From NCBI GenBank assembly GCA_036874045.1, contig JAZBRI010000003.1, forward strand, positions 1,376,501-1,440,500: 64,000 nucleotides of DNA, written 5' to 3'. The stretch is from Cymodocea nodosa. Lineage: Eukaryota; Streptophyta; Magnoliopsida; Alismatales; Cymodoceaceae. The position numbers were made by a program, and so were the translations under genes. Below are positions 45,001 to 60,000 of this stretch, piece by piece (position 1 is the stretch's first letter; each line of letters opens with the position of its first letter). Under the pieces are notes generated by a model, which was given only the letters and a program-made list of their open reading frames with translations, made no database searches and was not told the origin of the DNA.

Positions 45001-48000
45001 ATAATGATTGGAGTTGTTGATGATCATAGGAGGTGGTGAAGGTGAGCAGGAAATAGAGGAGGTGGATAGTCTTATCGTGCTATCATTGAACTCATTGGGC
45101 ACCTCAGCAATTATTAGAGCCATCATTGATGATCAGAGGAGGTGGTAGAGGAAATGGAGGATGTAAAGGTTGATAGCCTCATCATGTTTTCACCAAGCTC
45201 ACTAAACAGATCAGCAATAATTGGAGCCATCGTCAATGACTGTATGAGGTGCTGTAGGTGGAGGTAGATATCTTCATCATGTTGTTCTTGAGCTCATTGG
45301 ACACATTGACAATGAGGTAGTGGAGGTAGGGGAGGTTATGGTGATGGGAGAGCTAGAGGACGAAGAGGAGAGGTGAAGGAGGTGTAGGAGTTAGTGGATG
45401 TACAAGAGGAGGAGTAGGTGATGTAGGGTTAGGTAATTCTTTTTGATTGTTTATATTTTAACTGAGGCTAATTCAAAAATTTCCTAATAATGTTAGTTTT
45501 GCTTTTTTGTTTTTAAAATTTTAGCAGTGTATTTTTTTTGATTGTTAATGACTTAATGGTGCACATATCATTTGAAGTATTTCTAATGGTGTACATGTAA
45601 ATTACTCTTGCACTATGTCTTTCTAAGAGATTTAATGATATTTATTGATTCTTATTTTGTAGCCATATCTTGACTATCTGCTCATTATATTAGTTTTTGC
45701 AGTATGTGTTTAGTTCATGATGTTAACTTAGTGAAAACATGATTACCAAGTTTTCTTTGCAAATCTATGAAAGTAGCCAAATTGTCTTGTGTAGGTATCA
45801 GTGTTCTTAATTTTCTTTTGAATCTTTGGTATGGCAGGGATGAATACTATGCTTGGGGTCTCCACCAGATAGCTAAAGCTGTCAGCTTTCTCAATAATGA
45901 TTGCAAACTTGTATTATCTCTATCATTGATATTATTTTTTTCCCAAATCAAGTCATACGTAACCTGTAATAGATTGGTTACTGCTTTCTATTTAACTTTG
46001 TTTGTATTATTTGGTTTGCTACCATCATATCAAAAGTTTTCTTAATTGGCGTGGTTGCCATTCATAAATGGGAGGAGTTGTTTTTTATGCAATGTCCAGA
46101 ATTGCAAACTGAAGTATTGTTCTTGGGAATGGTGTAGACTGAAGTGTTATTAGTCAATCACTTGTTTTAGTGCTTCACAAATGTGATAGGTGGTTCATGG
46201 AGAGGGTCTACCGGCCAATGGTTGGGGGTGGTTTGTCTAGAACTCTAGAATATAAAATCTGTAATCTGCATATCTTATAGGTTATAATGAGAATTTGAAA
46301 CTTAATAGAAAATAAGTTTGTTGTGAATTTCTACATATGTTTGGATGATTTGGGTTTCTGGTAGGCTGCAAGAGCTGATTTTTCTTAATAACATACTCCA
46401 ATTGCAGATAACAACAATTAATACCTTAATCTCATTATGTGGAGTCAGGCTACAATTTCAGATATATATAATTTTTTAATGTAACATGAAATTTATTTAC
46501 AATTCCTTACTCCACAAGCATCCATACGTAGTTTGCATTCAAGGTTGTTTTCTCTGTTAAATTATCATTTATATATGAGATGATATATTTATGTTCCAAT
46601 TCTAGCTAGTTTTGTCTGTACCCTTTATCAAATTGGTACTTCTACCTTTAATTGTAGTTGGAAAATTTACTGGTGCTGAGGATATTTTAATTGTAGTGGT
46701 ATTATGTTGGTCGAAATGCAGTAAACAAATTGACCTTTTGTACATGAAATTATGATGTCGATGTCATATTGGTGTCATGACAAAATTTTTATGATCATAC
46801 ATTTTCAATGAAATTTCATTGACATATATAGCCATTTTGGCGATTGTTTTCTTTTGGTTGAAATTTTAACCGTGTCATGTTGTGCGGGTGAATTAGTGAA
46901 CACATTGAGTTTCTGATACAGGAAAAAGCTTGTTTTGACCAAGATAGACATGTATATGGTCCATATGGGAGAAATGACTAATTTTTTCCTCCCATTTTTT
47001 CCTGGCAACCTCTCTCTTATCTTCTTCTGGTGGATCTGTTTGATGGCTGGCAGTTTCCTCTTCCTGATGACTAACTTTGGTCCTTATTATTTCCTATTGG
47101 CTGGCAACCTTTGTAAGATTGCTCCAGTGGATTCTCTATTCTTAACAATTTCTTGTATCTTTGATTTTACAGATATTTAAAAATTAAATTCAATATATTC
47201 TAAAGTTTTTTTGAAAGATATTTAATCCTAAAGTTTCTAATAGGAAATTATAGTATTTAAGTTGTTTCTGTGGCCTTCCATGTCTTCACCACACCGATAT
47301 TTCCATCAATGTTTCACATTTCTTTATGTTTTTTTAGACCAAAGCTTGACATGAAATTGATGTTTAATTCTAGGCTTGTAAATGTAAATAGGTTCAAAAA
47401 CTTGTTTCCTTCTCAAAATAAAATTAAATCTACTAGGTATAGAAGTTGAAGTATATTGTATATGTACCTGTTTTTAGATTAATTCAAAACTGTGCCCTAC
47501 TTCCAAATGCACGTTTTTCACTGTTGAAGCTGGAATTTAATTTAATTTATTCAAATTTATGTATATTTCAATGTGCAATGTTATGCTTTAATTTATCTAT
47601 CAAGTTCATCGTGATGTGTGCTTGGGCAGTGTTCACAAACATTCAATTGTTTTTGCTTGTTGAAGCTGGAAATTAATTTTTCTTTATTGAAACTTATTAA
47701 TATTTCTATGTGCAACGTCCTGATTTAACTTGCTCTATCAGGTTCATGGTAATGTATGCTTGGTCAGCGTTGTTGTAACCCAATCATTAGACTGGAAACT
47801 GCATGCATTTGATGTACTGTCAGAGTTTGATGGAAATAAGGAGGCTTCTAATACCACAATGCTGGTAATTGCACATTTTGGAAGAGAATCACATTGCAAA
47901 ATTGTTTTTGTACCGTAATTGGAATGAAGATGCTACTTGTGATTGCAAATGCTATTATTTTCAAATGATCTTATCATTTTATTGTTTAATAGTTTAATCC

Positions 48001-51000
48001 TTTGATAATATCTTCCAGAAATCTGGAGTACTTTTTGAAATTCTATTTTCATTAACTGTAATATCATTGGGATTCTTGTCTTGATGATTTGGTTTCAGAT
48101 TGTGCTGAGACATGTATTCAGCCTTGTTGTACTCAAGTCTATATTTTATATTTGTAGTTTGGGAAAATAAAAATCACATGATTGTCTACATTTTGTGTTT
48201 CTTAAGCTTAAATTGGTCTTTATTCCTAATGCAGCAATTCGAGTGGCTTGTTGGAGCACAATATAAGCCCATGGAATTATTGAAATCAGATTGGGTGACT
48301 ATCAGGAAATCTCCTCCATGGTCAATTGATTCATGGGGCTTAGGTAAATCTATCATTTTAGTATTCCGAGAGTGTATTTATCTGTGACAAAAATATTCAA
48401 TTGATTCAGGAAAAATATCCTAATCAACGCAGGAAAAATAATTTAGAAAGAAATTGAATCTTTTTGTGGCAGGTTCTTTTCTACTTTAGCGACAAATATT
48501 ATCAAATCCCTTTTTGTTATTTTTTATAATAAAAGTGCAACAAATTTAATCAAATCAATTAAGTTTCAAGAAGGGAGATTTTATAAAATAAGCCATTTGA
48601 ATTTTGCAAATCTTAAGAATGAAATTCCAATCAAAATCAAATAAGTAATTTAAAATATAAATAAAGAGGACATAAAAAATAAATGGGAAAAATGAATGGT
48701 GATCAATTTTGGCTTCATGTACTTGTGCATCATTTTTTTGTAGCATGAACAAACATTATATATAGATGACATACACATCCTTGCCGTGATTGTTGAGATA
48801 GGTGCCAAGATGCGTATGCATTTTCTTCATTTGGGTGAATCACATCCATCCTTTTTTTAATTAACTGGGTCTTTGTCGGATCTGCTTATGGATCCAATGT
48901 TACATAAGGTGTTTGATAATCATGAGTTCATACTTCTATTTTTTATTTTGTTATGAAATAGATGTGTTTTAGTTGTTTTTTTTTCTTCTCTAAATTAAAT
49001 ATTGATTTCTGTTTTTTATTGCAGAATTAATATATTAGTTTGAGGACATTATTTTATACCTCCTTGTTTTATTAAATTATTATTATTCTGACTTTTGTTA
49101 ACTTGTAAATTGTGACTTTTAAATATAGTGTTTATCATATTGGTTATTTAAGTATTAATTTCTATTAAAAATGTATATTGAAGCTTTCTTAAGTTTAAAG
49201 TATAGTTATTAAGGCAACGAGGCATTAAGCTTGGGCACCCAGGCACCTATGTGGTACCAATCAAAACAAATATTCTTAGTAATTTTCTTATAAGTGTTAT
49301 ATACTTTTAAGCACAAGCATGCATAAATATTTGTTCTTAGCTCAGATAATCCTTAAATAACATTGAAATGTATGTCAAATAACGTTGAAATATCCTCCCC
49401 TAAGCATATGTAGAGCTTCAATGACCCACCCTAGCACAGAGTAAGAAGATAGAATCCTTACACAAGATCATGTGATGCCTGAATCCCAAACATCTTAGGC
49501 ACTGGTCTGATCTCCACCTCAAAATACCAGTTCTCTGAATTCCCTTCCTTGTTCCATCGAGAAGGGGCAAGGCTCTCCTTCACCCTCCAAACTCTCCTCT
49601 TCTAGCCTCTCTGTTCCACCTGTTCATCTTTCTCTGGTAGATGCAAGCAAGCCTCCATTAAGGCAACTGACATCACAATTCCTATGTAGTAAATCTTTTT
49701 AGCAACTTAACAGCTGTCTCATCTCTAGAACCTTTGAGGTGCCTTGATCTGCTGGTGTTTATCAGTTCACATCCTCTGCCATGAGTGCCTCAATCTGTTT
49801 TAGTTTCAGTCGATGACTATGCTAAATTTCTAAAGTTCAAGAAACAACATGCTTTTAGCAGGTCCTCCTCCCACACCTTAGTTGCCTCCTTAGGTATTGT
49901 TGCCTATTTGGCCTCACCAAGTGATTCTTGAGTTCTAGACTCTAGCACTTCCTCTTACATGATAGGTACCTAACATTCCCTCTCTAATCCTATCACTATG
50001 TCCTCTATGTCTATAGACAATGGACACACTTGTTTTGCTTTTGGACAAAGTGTTATTTAGGTTGACTCCAATATGACACTTAAGGACATTCTTTTGTGTC
50101 TGATTTCCCTGTTAATCTCCTTTCTATAAGTGTCATTACCAAACAACTAGCCTATTTAGTTACTTTCTTTCATTTTCATTGTCTTTTTATGACTTGTAGA
50201 TAGGGCAAAGAGTTGGTTTGAGCTGTAAAATAAAGTTGTGTGTCTATGTATTGACTCAAGGTGCATTGCCTCGTGGACTTGCATGCTTAGCATCTATAAG
50301 CGAGACTTTAGTTTTCTAGCATTATTGTTTGGGACATTCATCTAATCAAAAGTTTCAATAGGTCTTCGTTGGTGCTTAGTTTTTAGTTTTTGTTGTAAAT
50401 CGTGTTAATTGGATAAGCATTATCGTGCAGCTTATCATCAATTGAGTCTGTTGTCTAGTTAAAGTCATTTTTATCTTATTCATTGTGATATTTGAGGATC
50501 ATTTAGAAGTCTTTTCATATCTAGCTACAAATATTACATTATTTTTGTTGATGATTATTCTCGAGTTAGTTAGGTGTATTTATTAAAAGATCAATTTTAT
50601 GTGTTGACTATTAAAATTTTCTTTAATAAAATCCAAAATTATTACTCTACTATTCTAAATTTTTTCCACACTAACAATACTTTAGAATTCCAACAATCTA
50701 CTTTGCAACTTTTTTTTAAGTCATTGAGGGTTATCCATCAAACTACTTGTATTCACACCTTTCAAAAAAATAGGACTGCAAAATGTAAGCATCGACATAA
50801 TATTAATGTTGCATCCTCATGATGCATATAAAAGTGTCTCAATACTCGTGGTCTGATGTTGTTTTCCTTGCTACCTATCTCATCAATAGGATGTCTTTTG
50901 ATATGTTAGGGGGAGAGACACCCCTACATCGTCTTTGTCTTGGTGATGAGTTGTTTCCCTTTACTCTTTGAGTTTTTGGGTGTGTTTTCTTTGTTCATGA

Positions 51001-54000
51001 TCTTATGCAAGGTCGTGATCAGTTTGCTCTTTGGTTGATCAAGTATGTCTTTGTTAGATATTCTTGCACCCAAAAAGGATATCATTGTTATCATTCTCTT
51101 CTGATCCTTCCATTGTCTTTTATAAGGGCACCAAGTCTTGCATCCTATATTCTATTTCTCATTTTATTTTTTATGATCACCTCTCTCTTAGTCTCTGAGA
51201 TTTTGTCATTAATGTTACTTCCCAGTCTCTTCCTAGAGATTATTCAAAGACTTTACAAATACCTCATTGGAGGACCATCATAAATGAGGAGATGTCAGCC
51301 CTCACTTCTTGCCAAATATAGACCCTTGTTCCTTGTCCACTTAGGGCTAATGTGGTTACCTATTGTTGAGTATATACTATCAAGTATGAGGTAGATGGTA
51401 CCATAGACTAATATAAAACATGCTTGATTACTTGTGGTTATACTTAGACATAAGAAGTTGAATATGCCAAAACATTCTCTCTTGTGGTTCATCTTAATTC
51501 TATCTAGATTCTCATCTCTATCTTAATCACTTATAGGAGATGCACTAGTTTGATGTTAAAAATGTCTTCTTCTATAGTGATATGCAAGAATGAGTTTGAT
51601 GGAACATATGGTTTGATGTCTCAAACAAAGCTCACATACATGGTTTCACAAGTTTAGTGAAGTGGTTAGTCGAGGTGGCTTTACTCTATGTTAAACAGAT
51701 CACTCTATCTTTGTGAGGTGTACATTAGCTAAACACATTATTATCGTTATTTTTGTTGATGATATCCTTGTTATAGGTAGAGATACTTTTGGTATTGCCA
51801 AAAAAAAGGCACATCTTGTGATTCATTTTGTTACTAAGGATATGAGATCACTTGACTATTTTTTAGGTATAGAGTTTACTTATGTCAAGGAAGAAGTTTC
51901 TCTTTCTCAAAGAAAATATGTTCTAAATCTTCTATAGGAAGTTGGTCTTCTAATGTGTAAACTAGAAAATACTTCGATAGAACAAAGTTCTCCATTCAAG
52001 ATGATACAATGAAACTCCTTCCAAATAGGTGCAAGAGACTTATTGGGAAATTGATTTATCTTACTGTTACTCACCTAGGTATTACCTTTGTTGTGAGACT
52101 TCTCTCCCAAATCATGCAACACCCAAGATAAGTCTATTGGGATGGTGTGATCTAAATTCTCTCTTATATTAAAAGAATCCTCAGAAAATGCTTGGTCTAT
52201 AGGTGTCATGGACATCTTTAAGTTGAGACTTTTTTAGATTCAGAATATGTAGGAAATCGAGCAAACAGGAAGTCCACCTTAGGTTATTGCATATATGTTA
52301 GAGAAAATTTGGTAACATGGTAGAACAAGAAACAAAATATCATTTCACTGTCTAGTGTAAAAATGGAGTATAAATCTATGGCTAAAACTAGTTGAGAGAT
52401 GATGTAGATAAAGACCTTATCCAAGTTGGGTTTTCCTACAACTCAACTTATGAAAATGCATTGTGACAATTAAGCCATCATATACATTGCAAATAATCTC
52501 ACTTTTCATGAAAGGACTAAACATGTTGAACTAGATTTCCACTATGTTAGAAATCTTGTCATAGGTGGTATTGTATCAACTCTTTACACTCCTTCATCAA
52601 AACAATTAGTAGATATTTTCACCAAAGGACTAGGTAGAGGTGATTTTCAAAGATTGTGCAACAAGTTGGACATGTTAAATATCTTTGCTTCAACTTGAGA
52701 GAGAGAGAGTTATAATTTACTCATTTATATAATTATAGGGGTGTAAATGTAGATGTTCCTAATATATAGTTTTGTAGCTCTTTGTGATTATTCATACAAT
52801 TCCACTTTTCTACTCAACTGTTTCTAATTTTATGCAAATTGCAAGCTAGATGCTCTAGTTTGGCAGGGAATGCTAGAGTTATTATACATTAATAGTGGAT
52901 AATAATTTGACATTGTTATTCTTGTAATTTGTTCCATTATGTAATTTCAATCTATAGAGGTCTAGTAGTAGTCAATATAATAAGGTCTTCAACCTTTACT
53001 TGTTTTCTCACATATGTTATTTTCTCTTATCATTGCCTGAGATTGTTCATGAAACATTGCATACATATATTCTTGTTTTGAGTTGCGTCAGGCCTGTGAT
53101 ATGTTTCAACAGTTACTTTTGTTGATCCTGTGTAGTGAGAATACTTTATCTTATCGCTTATAGGTTCTCCTCTTCTTGCTAGGATGTTTAATTTACGAAC
53201 TTTTTTCTGGTATGAGACTATCCAGAACCGAAGACCTGCGTGACACTGCCTCTATTCCAAAGGTTTGTATGTTTTAGCAGTGCATATTGTCTTTGTAATT
53301 ATTAACTCTTAATATATCAATTTATATCTGAGGAACTGAAATCTATTGTGCTGCACACAAGTTGACAAAAGAGCAATATCCTTCCTACATGGTCTATATG
53401 ATGTTGACATGTTTTGTTATTTATGTGCTTGTGTCATGAAACTCAGACATTTTGACATGTTTGTGTTCTCTTCAGTCTCTGCTTCCAGATTATCAACGAC
53501 TTCTAAGTTCAAACCCCTCTCGGAGATTGAATGTCTCGAAGCTTATAGACAACAGTGGTGGGTCCATTTTGTATTTAAATATTCTATTTACCTTTAGCAA
53601 GTGTATATATTTTTGTGGGATTTTGACTAATGCTGTAAAGATTTTTTTTGTGGGAAACAAGTTAACCTGGGATCCTCACAAGACCAAATATTGAATAGTT
53701 AGTAGTAGTATCGGCCCATTATTTCACTAATAGATTCTACCCAATAGATATTTTTATGAGCTAAACTTCTTATGATTCTCTAAAAGTCTGTATTGACTTT
53801 TCATGTTTTGGTACACAATTACTGATTTTGTAAATCAGTAAATGCTAAATATAATTGAGTTCAACGTTCCTCTTGTTTTTTGAAATTCTTGGATGCAGAT
53901 GGTAGCACACAAAAATTATTTTATCTGATTAGATATATTTGTTAGTTCTTGTCTTGCAGGTTATATGAAATTCTTTGCTATATGAGTGCCCAAAATGATT

Positions 54001-57000
54001 TGATGATCAAATAAGTTTCTTTTGCAGAATATTTTCAGAATAAATTGGTGGAAACTATCCATTTCATGGAGATTTTGAATCTAAAAGATAGCGTTGAAAA
54101 AGACTCTTTTTTCCGCAAACTCCCAAACTTAGCTGAACAGCTCCCTCAAGAAATAGTACTGAAGAAGGTAGCCATAATTTCTTTGCTAGCCAAGTATTTT
54201 GCAAGAATGTGCTAAGCTTACTTGAGCAGTATAAATAAATTTCAATCTACTCTGCAGCTGCTTCCACTGTTAGCTTCTGCCCTTGAGTTTGGTTCAGCTG
54301 CTGCACCTGCTTTGACAGCTTTATTGAAGATGGGTTCTTGGCTTTCAGCAGAAGATTTCAATATCAAGGTGATCTTATATGTGTGATTCTAGTGCTATTG
54401 TTGGTTTCCAAATCTTACTTCATAGGTTGCCATTAGTAAATTTGTTTCGTTCTGAACTTTATTACAACAAAAGTACTTATTTTCTGTATACAGGTTATGC
54501 CAACCATCGTAAAACTTTTTTCTTCTAATGATCGGGCCATTAGAGTTGGTCTTCTTCAGCACATTGATCAGTTTGGAGAATCATTCTCAGCTCAAATTGT
54601 TGATGAGCAAGTATAGATCAACAAAACTAGCCCATGCAGTTTGCAAGTTTATTGATTCATTTTAGCTGACTAAATTTAAAGTGCTTTCTAGTTTATACTT
54701 TTGATTCTCTGAGGCCATAAATTAATGCTGATCATGAATAGGTTTTCCCACATGTTGCCACTGGTTTTTCTGACTCCTCTGCCTTTCTTCGTGAGCTTAC
54801 CTTGAAGTCGATGCTCATTCTTGCACCTAAGGTATATATTATCGTCAAATCATAAAAAAATTTCTTTATTACAATTTAATCATGTTCTTAGAGTTGTCTT
54901 TCTTCTTTTTCCTCTGCCATAATTAAATACCATTCAACAACAAAATCATACTCTTAAGAGTTCTTTGGGCCATGAATTATCTTCCAGCTTTCCACTACAA
55001 AAACACTGGTTTCAAGCATTCAAGTTCCAAAAAATTGCTCTTTTTATGTTGAGCTTGTAAAGTTGAAATGTTTTCTTGGGTTTGGTTTTCTCATGATTCT
55101 TTTGTGATTCTGCTCTTCTTGCAATTTGGTCCTTGTTTGTTTTTATCACTTACCCTTGATTTTGTTTTTTTTAGTCTCTCAGAAAAGTGTGTTTAGGGAT
55201 GTTCCCCAAGTTCTATGCATTCCTTTTATTTTTCTATTATTGTTAGCAGTTCATATACAATTCTTTATCATTAGTTGAATATCGAAATTTTCACTTTTAC
55301 ATTGGCTGCAATGTGCCTTTTTTTTAATCCTATTTGGTTAATGAGATATTAAATATCAAATTTGCAGTGATAAATTACTTCTTGATATATTTAAGTTGTA
55401 AACATGAAAGAGGTTCAATTTTTGTTGAATATTTTATTTAATCATTTTAGTAAAGACAAATTTCTTAGTTAGATCATTTTTATTTTGCAAGATCCACTTG
55501 AATGACAAAGTAATTCTTTTCCAAAACCTGCCTTTGCTTTCATTTAGAAATTATTACAAACATCAATTGATTCAAAGATTGGACTATTGTAGTTATCATG
55601 CCATTAACTCTTTACACTGGGATTTACCTTTTTAACCATAGGCATTCTCCACTAGTCGGTAGATCACTCTCTACATTGAACTGACTATGAACTAAGGAGC
55701 AAGTACATTGTACATTATTTCAATGCTTGACAATTCATGTACTTTGGTAATTTACTTCTTCTGAAATGTTTAATTCCAGTTGTCTCAACGCACTATGTCA
55801 GGGACGCTGTTAAAGTATCTATCAAAATTACAGGTATGTTTCCTGTGTTTGTTAGCCTTTTCTTTTAAAAACTGTAAAACGATTAGGTATTTCATTATGC
55901 ATGAAAAAATGAGTCGTCATGAGCTTGTGCTTATTTTTTTGTTTATGGTGAATGCACTCATTTTTACACCAATTAAGGATAAAATGTGAAAAAATCTCCT
56001 TAAATAGTTTGATCATAATTAGAGAAGGCTTATAGATGTGTCTATAAGGAAATGAGAATTTTTTAACATAGGGGATGCTGAAATAGGTAGATAAAAAATT
56101 ACTTGGCTAGAAATAATGAAAAAATTTAAAATTATATAATTTAACAAAATCTTTAATTATGAATAGAAATAAATGGAGGGAAATGATTCATGTAGCCAGT
56201 TCCACATAATGGGATTATGGTATGATGTTGATAAATGCACTCATTTAGACTATATGATAATGTGAAGAGAATTATCATGATATGGTTTTAGTTGATGAAA
56301 GTAAGGTAGAAATTAATTTTAAATTAGAATCATGGAGAGACCTTAGTATCCAAAGGATTTATTTTTTTAATAATAGGATTGACTATATAGTGTAAGTTGA
56401 ATAATGTAGGAATAACAACAAAAGTATAAAATTGAAGTCTTGGGATTCCTAAATGTAGCAATGGGGAAGTTACAAAAGATGTTCACAAAAATAAAATAGG
56501 ATAGACGAAGTGGTCAATGCATCAAGAGCTTCATGTGATAAAAGAGTACTCTTAAAATTGGAAAGAAAATTTTATGAAACATTTATTTGCTGAACTACAC
56601 TTATGATAGTGTTAAGCTATTAAATATGAACATGTGTAGAAAATTAATATAACAAAAATAAAAATGTTAAAATGAATAAGTGGTAATAGTATAAAAGTAA
56701 GCAAAGGATTGATATCATCCAAAATAGATAGGAATTGCACCTATTAAAACTGTAAAAGGTTGAAGTTGACAAAAATTGCTTGGTGAAAAATAATGGCAAA
56801 TGTTTTATAATTACATAATTTAATGGAAGATTTAGTAAGGGATATGAATAAACCCAAAAAGAGATTGGTGTTGCTTGGTTTCTGACCCTCCATAGTGGAA
56901 TTAAAGCATCGATGGTCATTATTATTCTATGATAAATGCACTCATTTCTGCTCAGAAAGGCAAAACACAATTTCTTCGTCTACCTGAGGATGTGCATTTC

Positions 57001-60000
57001 ATGGAGACTATTTACTGACATATCTTCAACTTCTATTGTGTTTTCTGATGATACTGTTGTTATTTGTGTTTAAATTGTGCAGGTGGATGAGGAGCCAGCA
57101 ATTCGAACAAATACAACAATCCTACTTGGGAATATTGCAAGCTATCTTAATGAGGCGGTTAGTCCTTGGTGTTCTGCTTTGCATCAGTTGCATTTTCTGA
57201 ATGACTGCATAACCAGCACAAATGCATATCTGAGTAAATATGATTAAAGATCTGTTGTGGACAGTGATGGATTTTTTGCTTTTCATGTTATTCCCATTGT
57301 TGCTGTAGGATTTTGTGAACTAACTGGTTATTTATGAGACCTGTGATACAGACAAGGAAGAGGGTATTGATAAATGCCTTTACCGTTCGTGCATTACGGG
57401 ACAGTTTTTCTCCAGCCCGTGCAGCAGGTATTTGATTTTTGTAAAATTTATTCACTGTGCTGGTATTTTCTAGCGTATCATATATTATTGCAATGCTTTA
57501 GTTCTTTTGTTATTACTTATGTGTGTGATTGCGATTCCTCTATTGGCTTGTGAGAAATTGAAATCTCAACGAGGATTTAGTTGCTGAATTTCAGTTATAT
57601 GAATTTTTTGTTCTTGGCAGGTGTAATGGCCTTAATTGCAACTAGTTCTTATTATGACATGACTGAGGTTTCTACTCGCATCTTGCCAAATATTGTTGTG
57701 CTTACTATTGATCCAGACTGGTAATTGAATTTTATTCTTTATCTTGTAGCACTTTTTTTGCCAATTGTTTTTTTGCCTTCAGAAGATTTGTTGCATTTAA
57801 CTTAATAATTATAACAATGCACATGCACATGCCAAAACAGAGGCATATTTTCAGTGTTTGAGGCATCTTTTCGTTTTTTTGCTTGTTGATCAGTGTTTGT
57901 GCTTGCTTATTGTGCAGTTAAAGAAAGTGATTGTTGTTTCTGCTTACATATTGATATTTTCTGCTAGGTGTTGTTGCTTTTGTTCTAATAGTTATCACAG
58001 TTCCTGCTTGTTCTACCACAGTTGTATACATTTATTTTTTTATTGGTTATTATATTCGAGTTTATTGTAAGTTGGTTATCTTAGATGCTCTAGTTTGAGA
58101 GGGAGTGTTAGATATAATTATTTGAATAAATGAATCCTTTTATAGATCTTAAGATTAAGATAAGTTTGAGTTTCTTGTGGGTTTAGTTTACATTGCTTGA
58201 TATGTAATAGTTTCTTTCTTGTAGTCTTTGTAAATAAAGGCATTGTTTTAGTTAATAAATCAATTAACTCTTTCACCATTTATTGTCAAACAAGAGATAA
58301 TGAAAAAAAGCAATAAGGTGTTGGTACCTAACAAACGAGAATTGAATCTTATGATGAGTAATATCATAAACATGCTGGTAGGATGGTGTTCATTTTGTTT
58401 TTACATGTGCCTACGTTATCTCTTTTGGTTACTGTAGTGATGTAAGGGAAAAGGCATTCCAAGCTATTGATCAATTCCTGCAAATAGCCAAGCAATATCA
58501 TGAGAAGGTATGCATTTTGAGATCTTCTTTCCCACTTTGAAAGTTCTTAAGTTTTAATTGCATAATTACTTATTTGTAGTTATATTTATATTTTAGTATT
58601 AAAATATCAATGCAATTTATGAGTAGTATGCTTTACCCCTGAACGTGGATTATGTGTTTTACATGTTGAATATCAAGTCCTTGCTGAAAACCTTTCTTCT
58701 ATTTCTCTAACTTTCCAGTAATATATGTATTTAGATTCTAAAATACTGGACTGTATTTATCCTTTTATTTAGCAGTAGGACTGTATTCTTGTAATTTATT
58801 TCAGGAATAACTTCAGTTTGTTTTTAATTTATCAAGTTGTTTTTTCATTTTAATTTTATGGAATATTAATCTTGCTGACCCAAATAGTGGGATGAAGGAA
58901 GGTTGTGATTGAAAATAAGATTTGAATGGAAGGAATTTGTTAGACATAATAGATTTTGTTTGTCTTTTGATAATTTAAAATTTCGCAAGAAAAATTTAAT
59001 GGTTAGAAATTAAGTCCTTCGTAGCTCATGTGCTTGAATCTTGGAAAGCAAACTCTTAACTTATGAATATATGGTCTCATACAATTTGATTCTTCTTAGG
59101 CCCCACTTTGGTGGAATCCTCGTGCATTGGGTCTGCTTAATTATTTAATTGATTTATCTTTGGTGCAATTCATAACTAACAATGCTTCTTATTTGTGAAA
59201 TATATCTAAATGTGTTTCTATCAAGGAACTCAAAGAGCTCCATGATGTATATTTGATACTGGAAGGAAACCTAGCATTCAAGGTTCCCTTCAATGTGAGG
59301 TCTTGACTCTTGACGAGGTTCATTTACATGCAGCCGTATATTTACAAGTTGAGAGAGATTGTTTTCTAGGATTCAAGTAGAGCTTCAGGTCACGGTAGAA
59401 AAGCCTTACTGTTGCTAAGGCTTGCTCTCATTGGTTATATTTGATGATAAATTTTCAAATTTTATTCAGATGGGTGATAACTGATAAGACATGGACCTTG
59501 CACATGTAATTTTCTTTAAGTCTAAAACAAGATTTTATATTAAGAAGCTGAGTATAGAGTTGCGTGGAAAGTGAAAATACAACATTCCACGACAAAAATG
59601 TATTTGTAATTAATTATTAATGGAGAATAAGGGTTAGGGAAATTATTTTTTCCAAGCAAGGAGGCTTCATTTCAATTCTTTGGCTCACACTTTCCTTCTG
59701 TCTTAGTGTTTTTTATCTTTTTTTGTGGTTTGATCACTTCAATCAAACATTTGTAACCCTGGTCTTTCTTATCTATTAAGAAATAAGAATTCACCTTACC
59801 CCTGTTAAAAAATGTTTGTAATTAATTATATTTATGTACGATTAGTTTAGCTGAAGTTGGATTTGTCATTCTCTGAATTTTATTGCAGGTGGAAAGTTAT
59901 CTTTCTAGTAACAAGTTTTCTATCATAATGGAAACCATATTAGGAGGATTAGATCTGTAAAATTAACTATGATTCAATAAAACTCATCATTTATTTTAAA

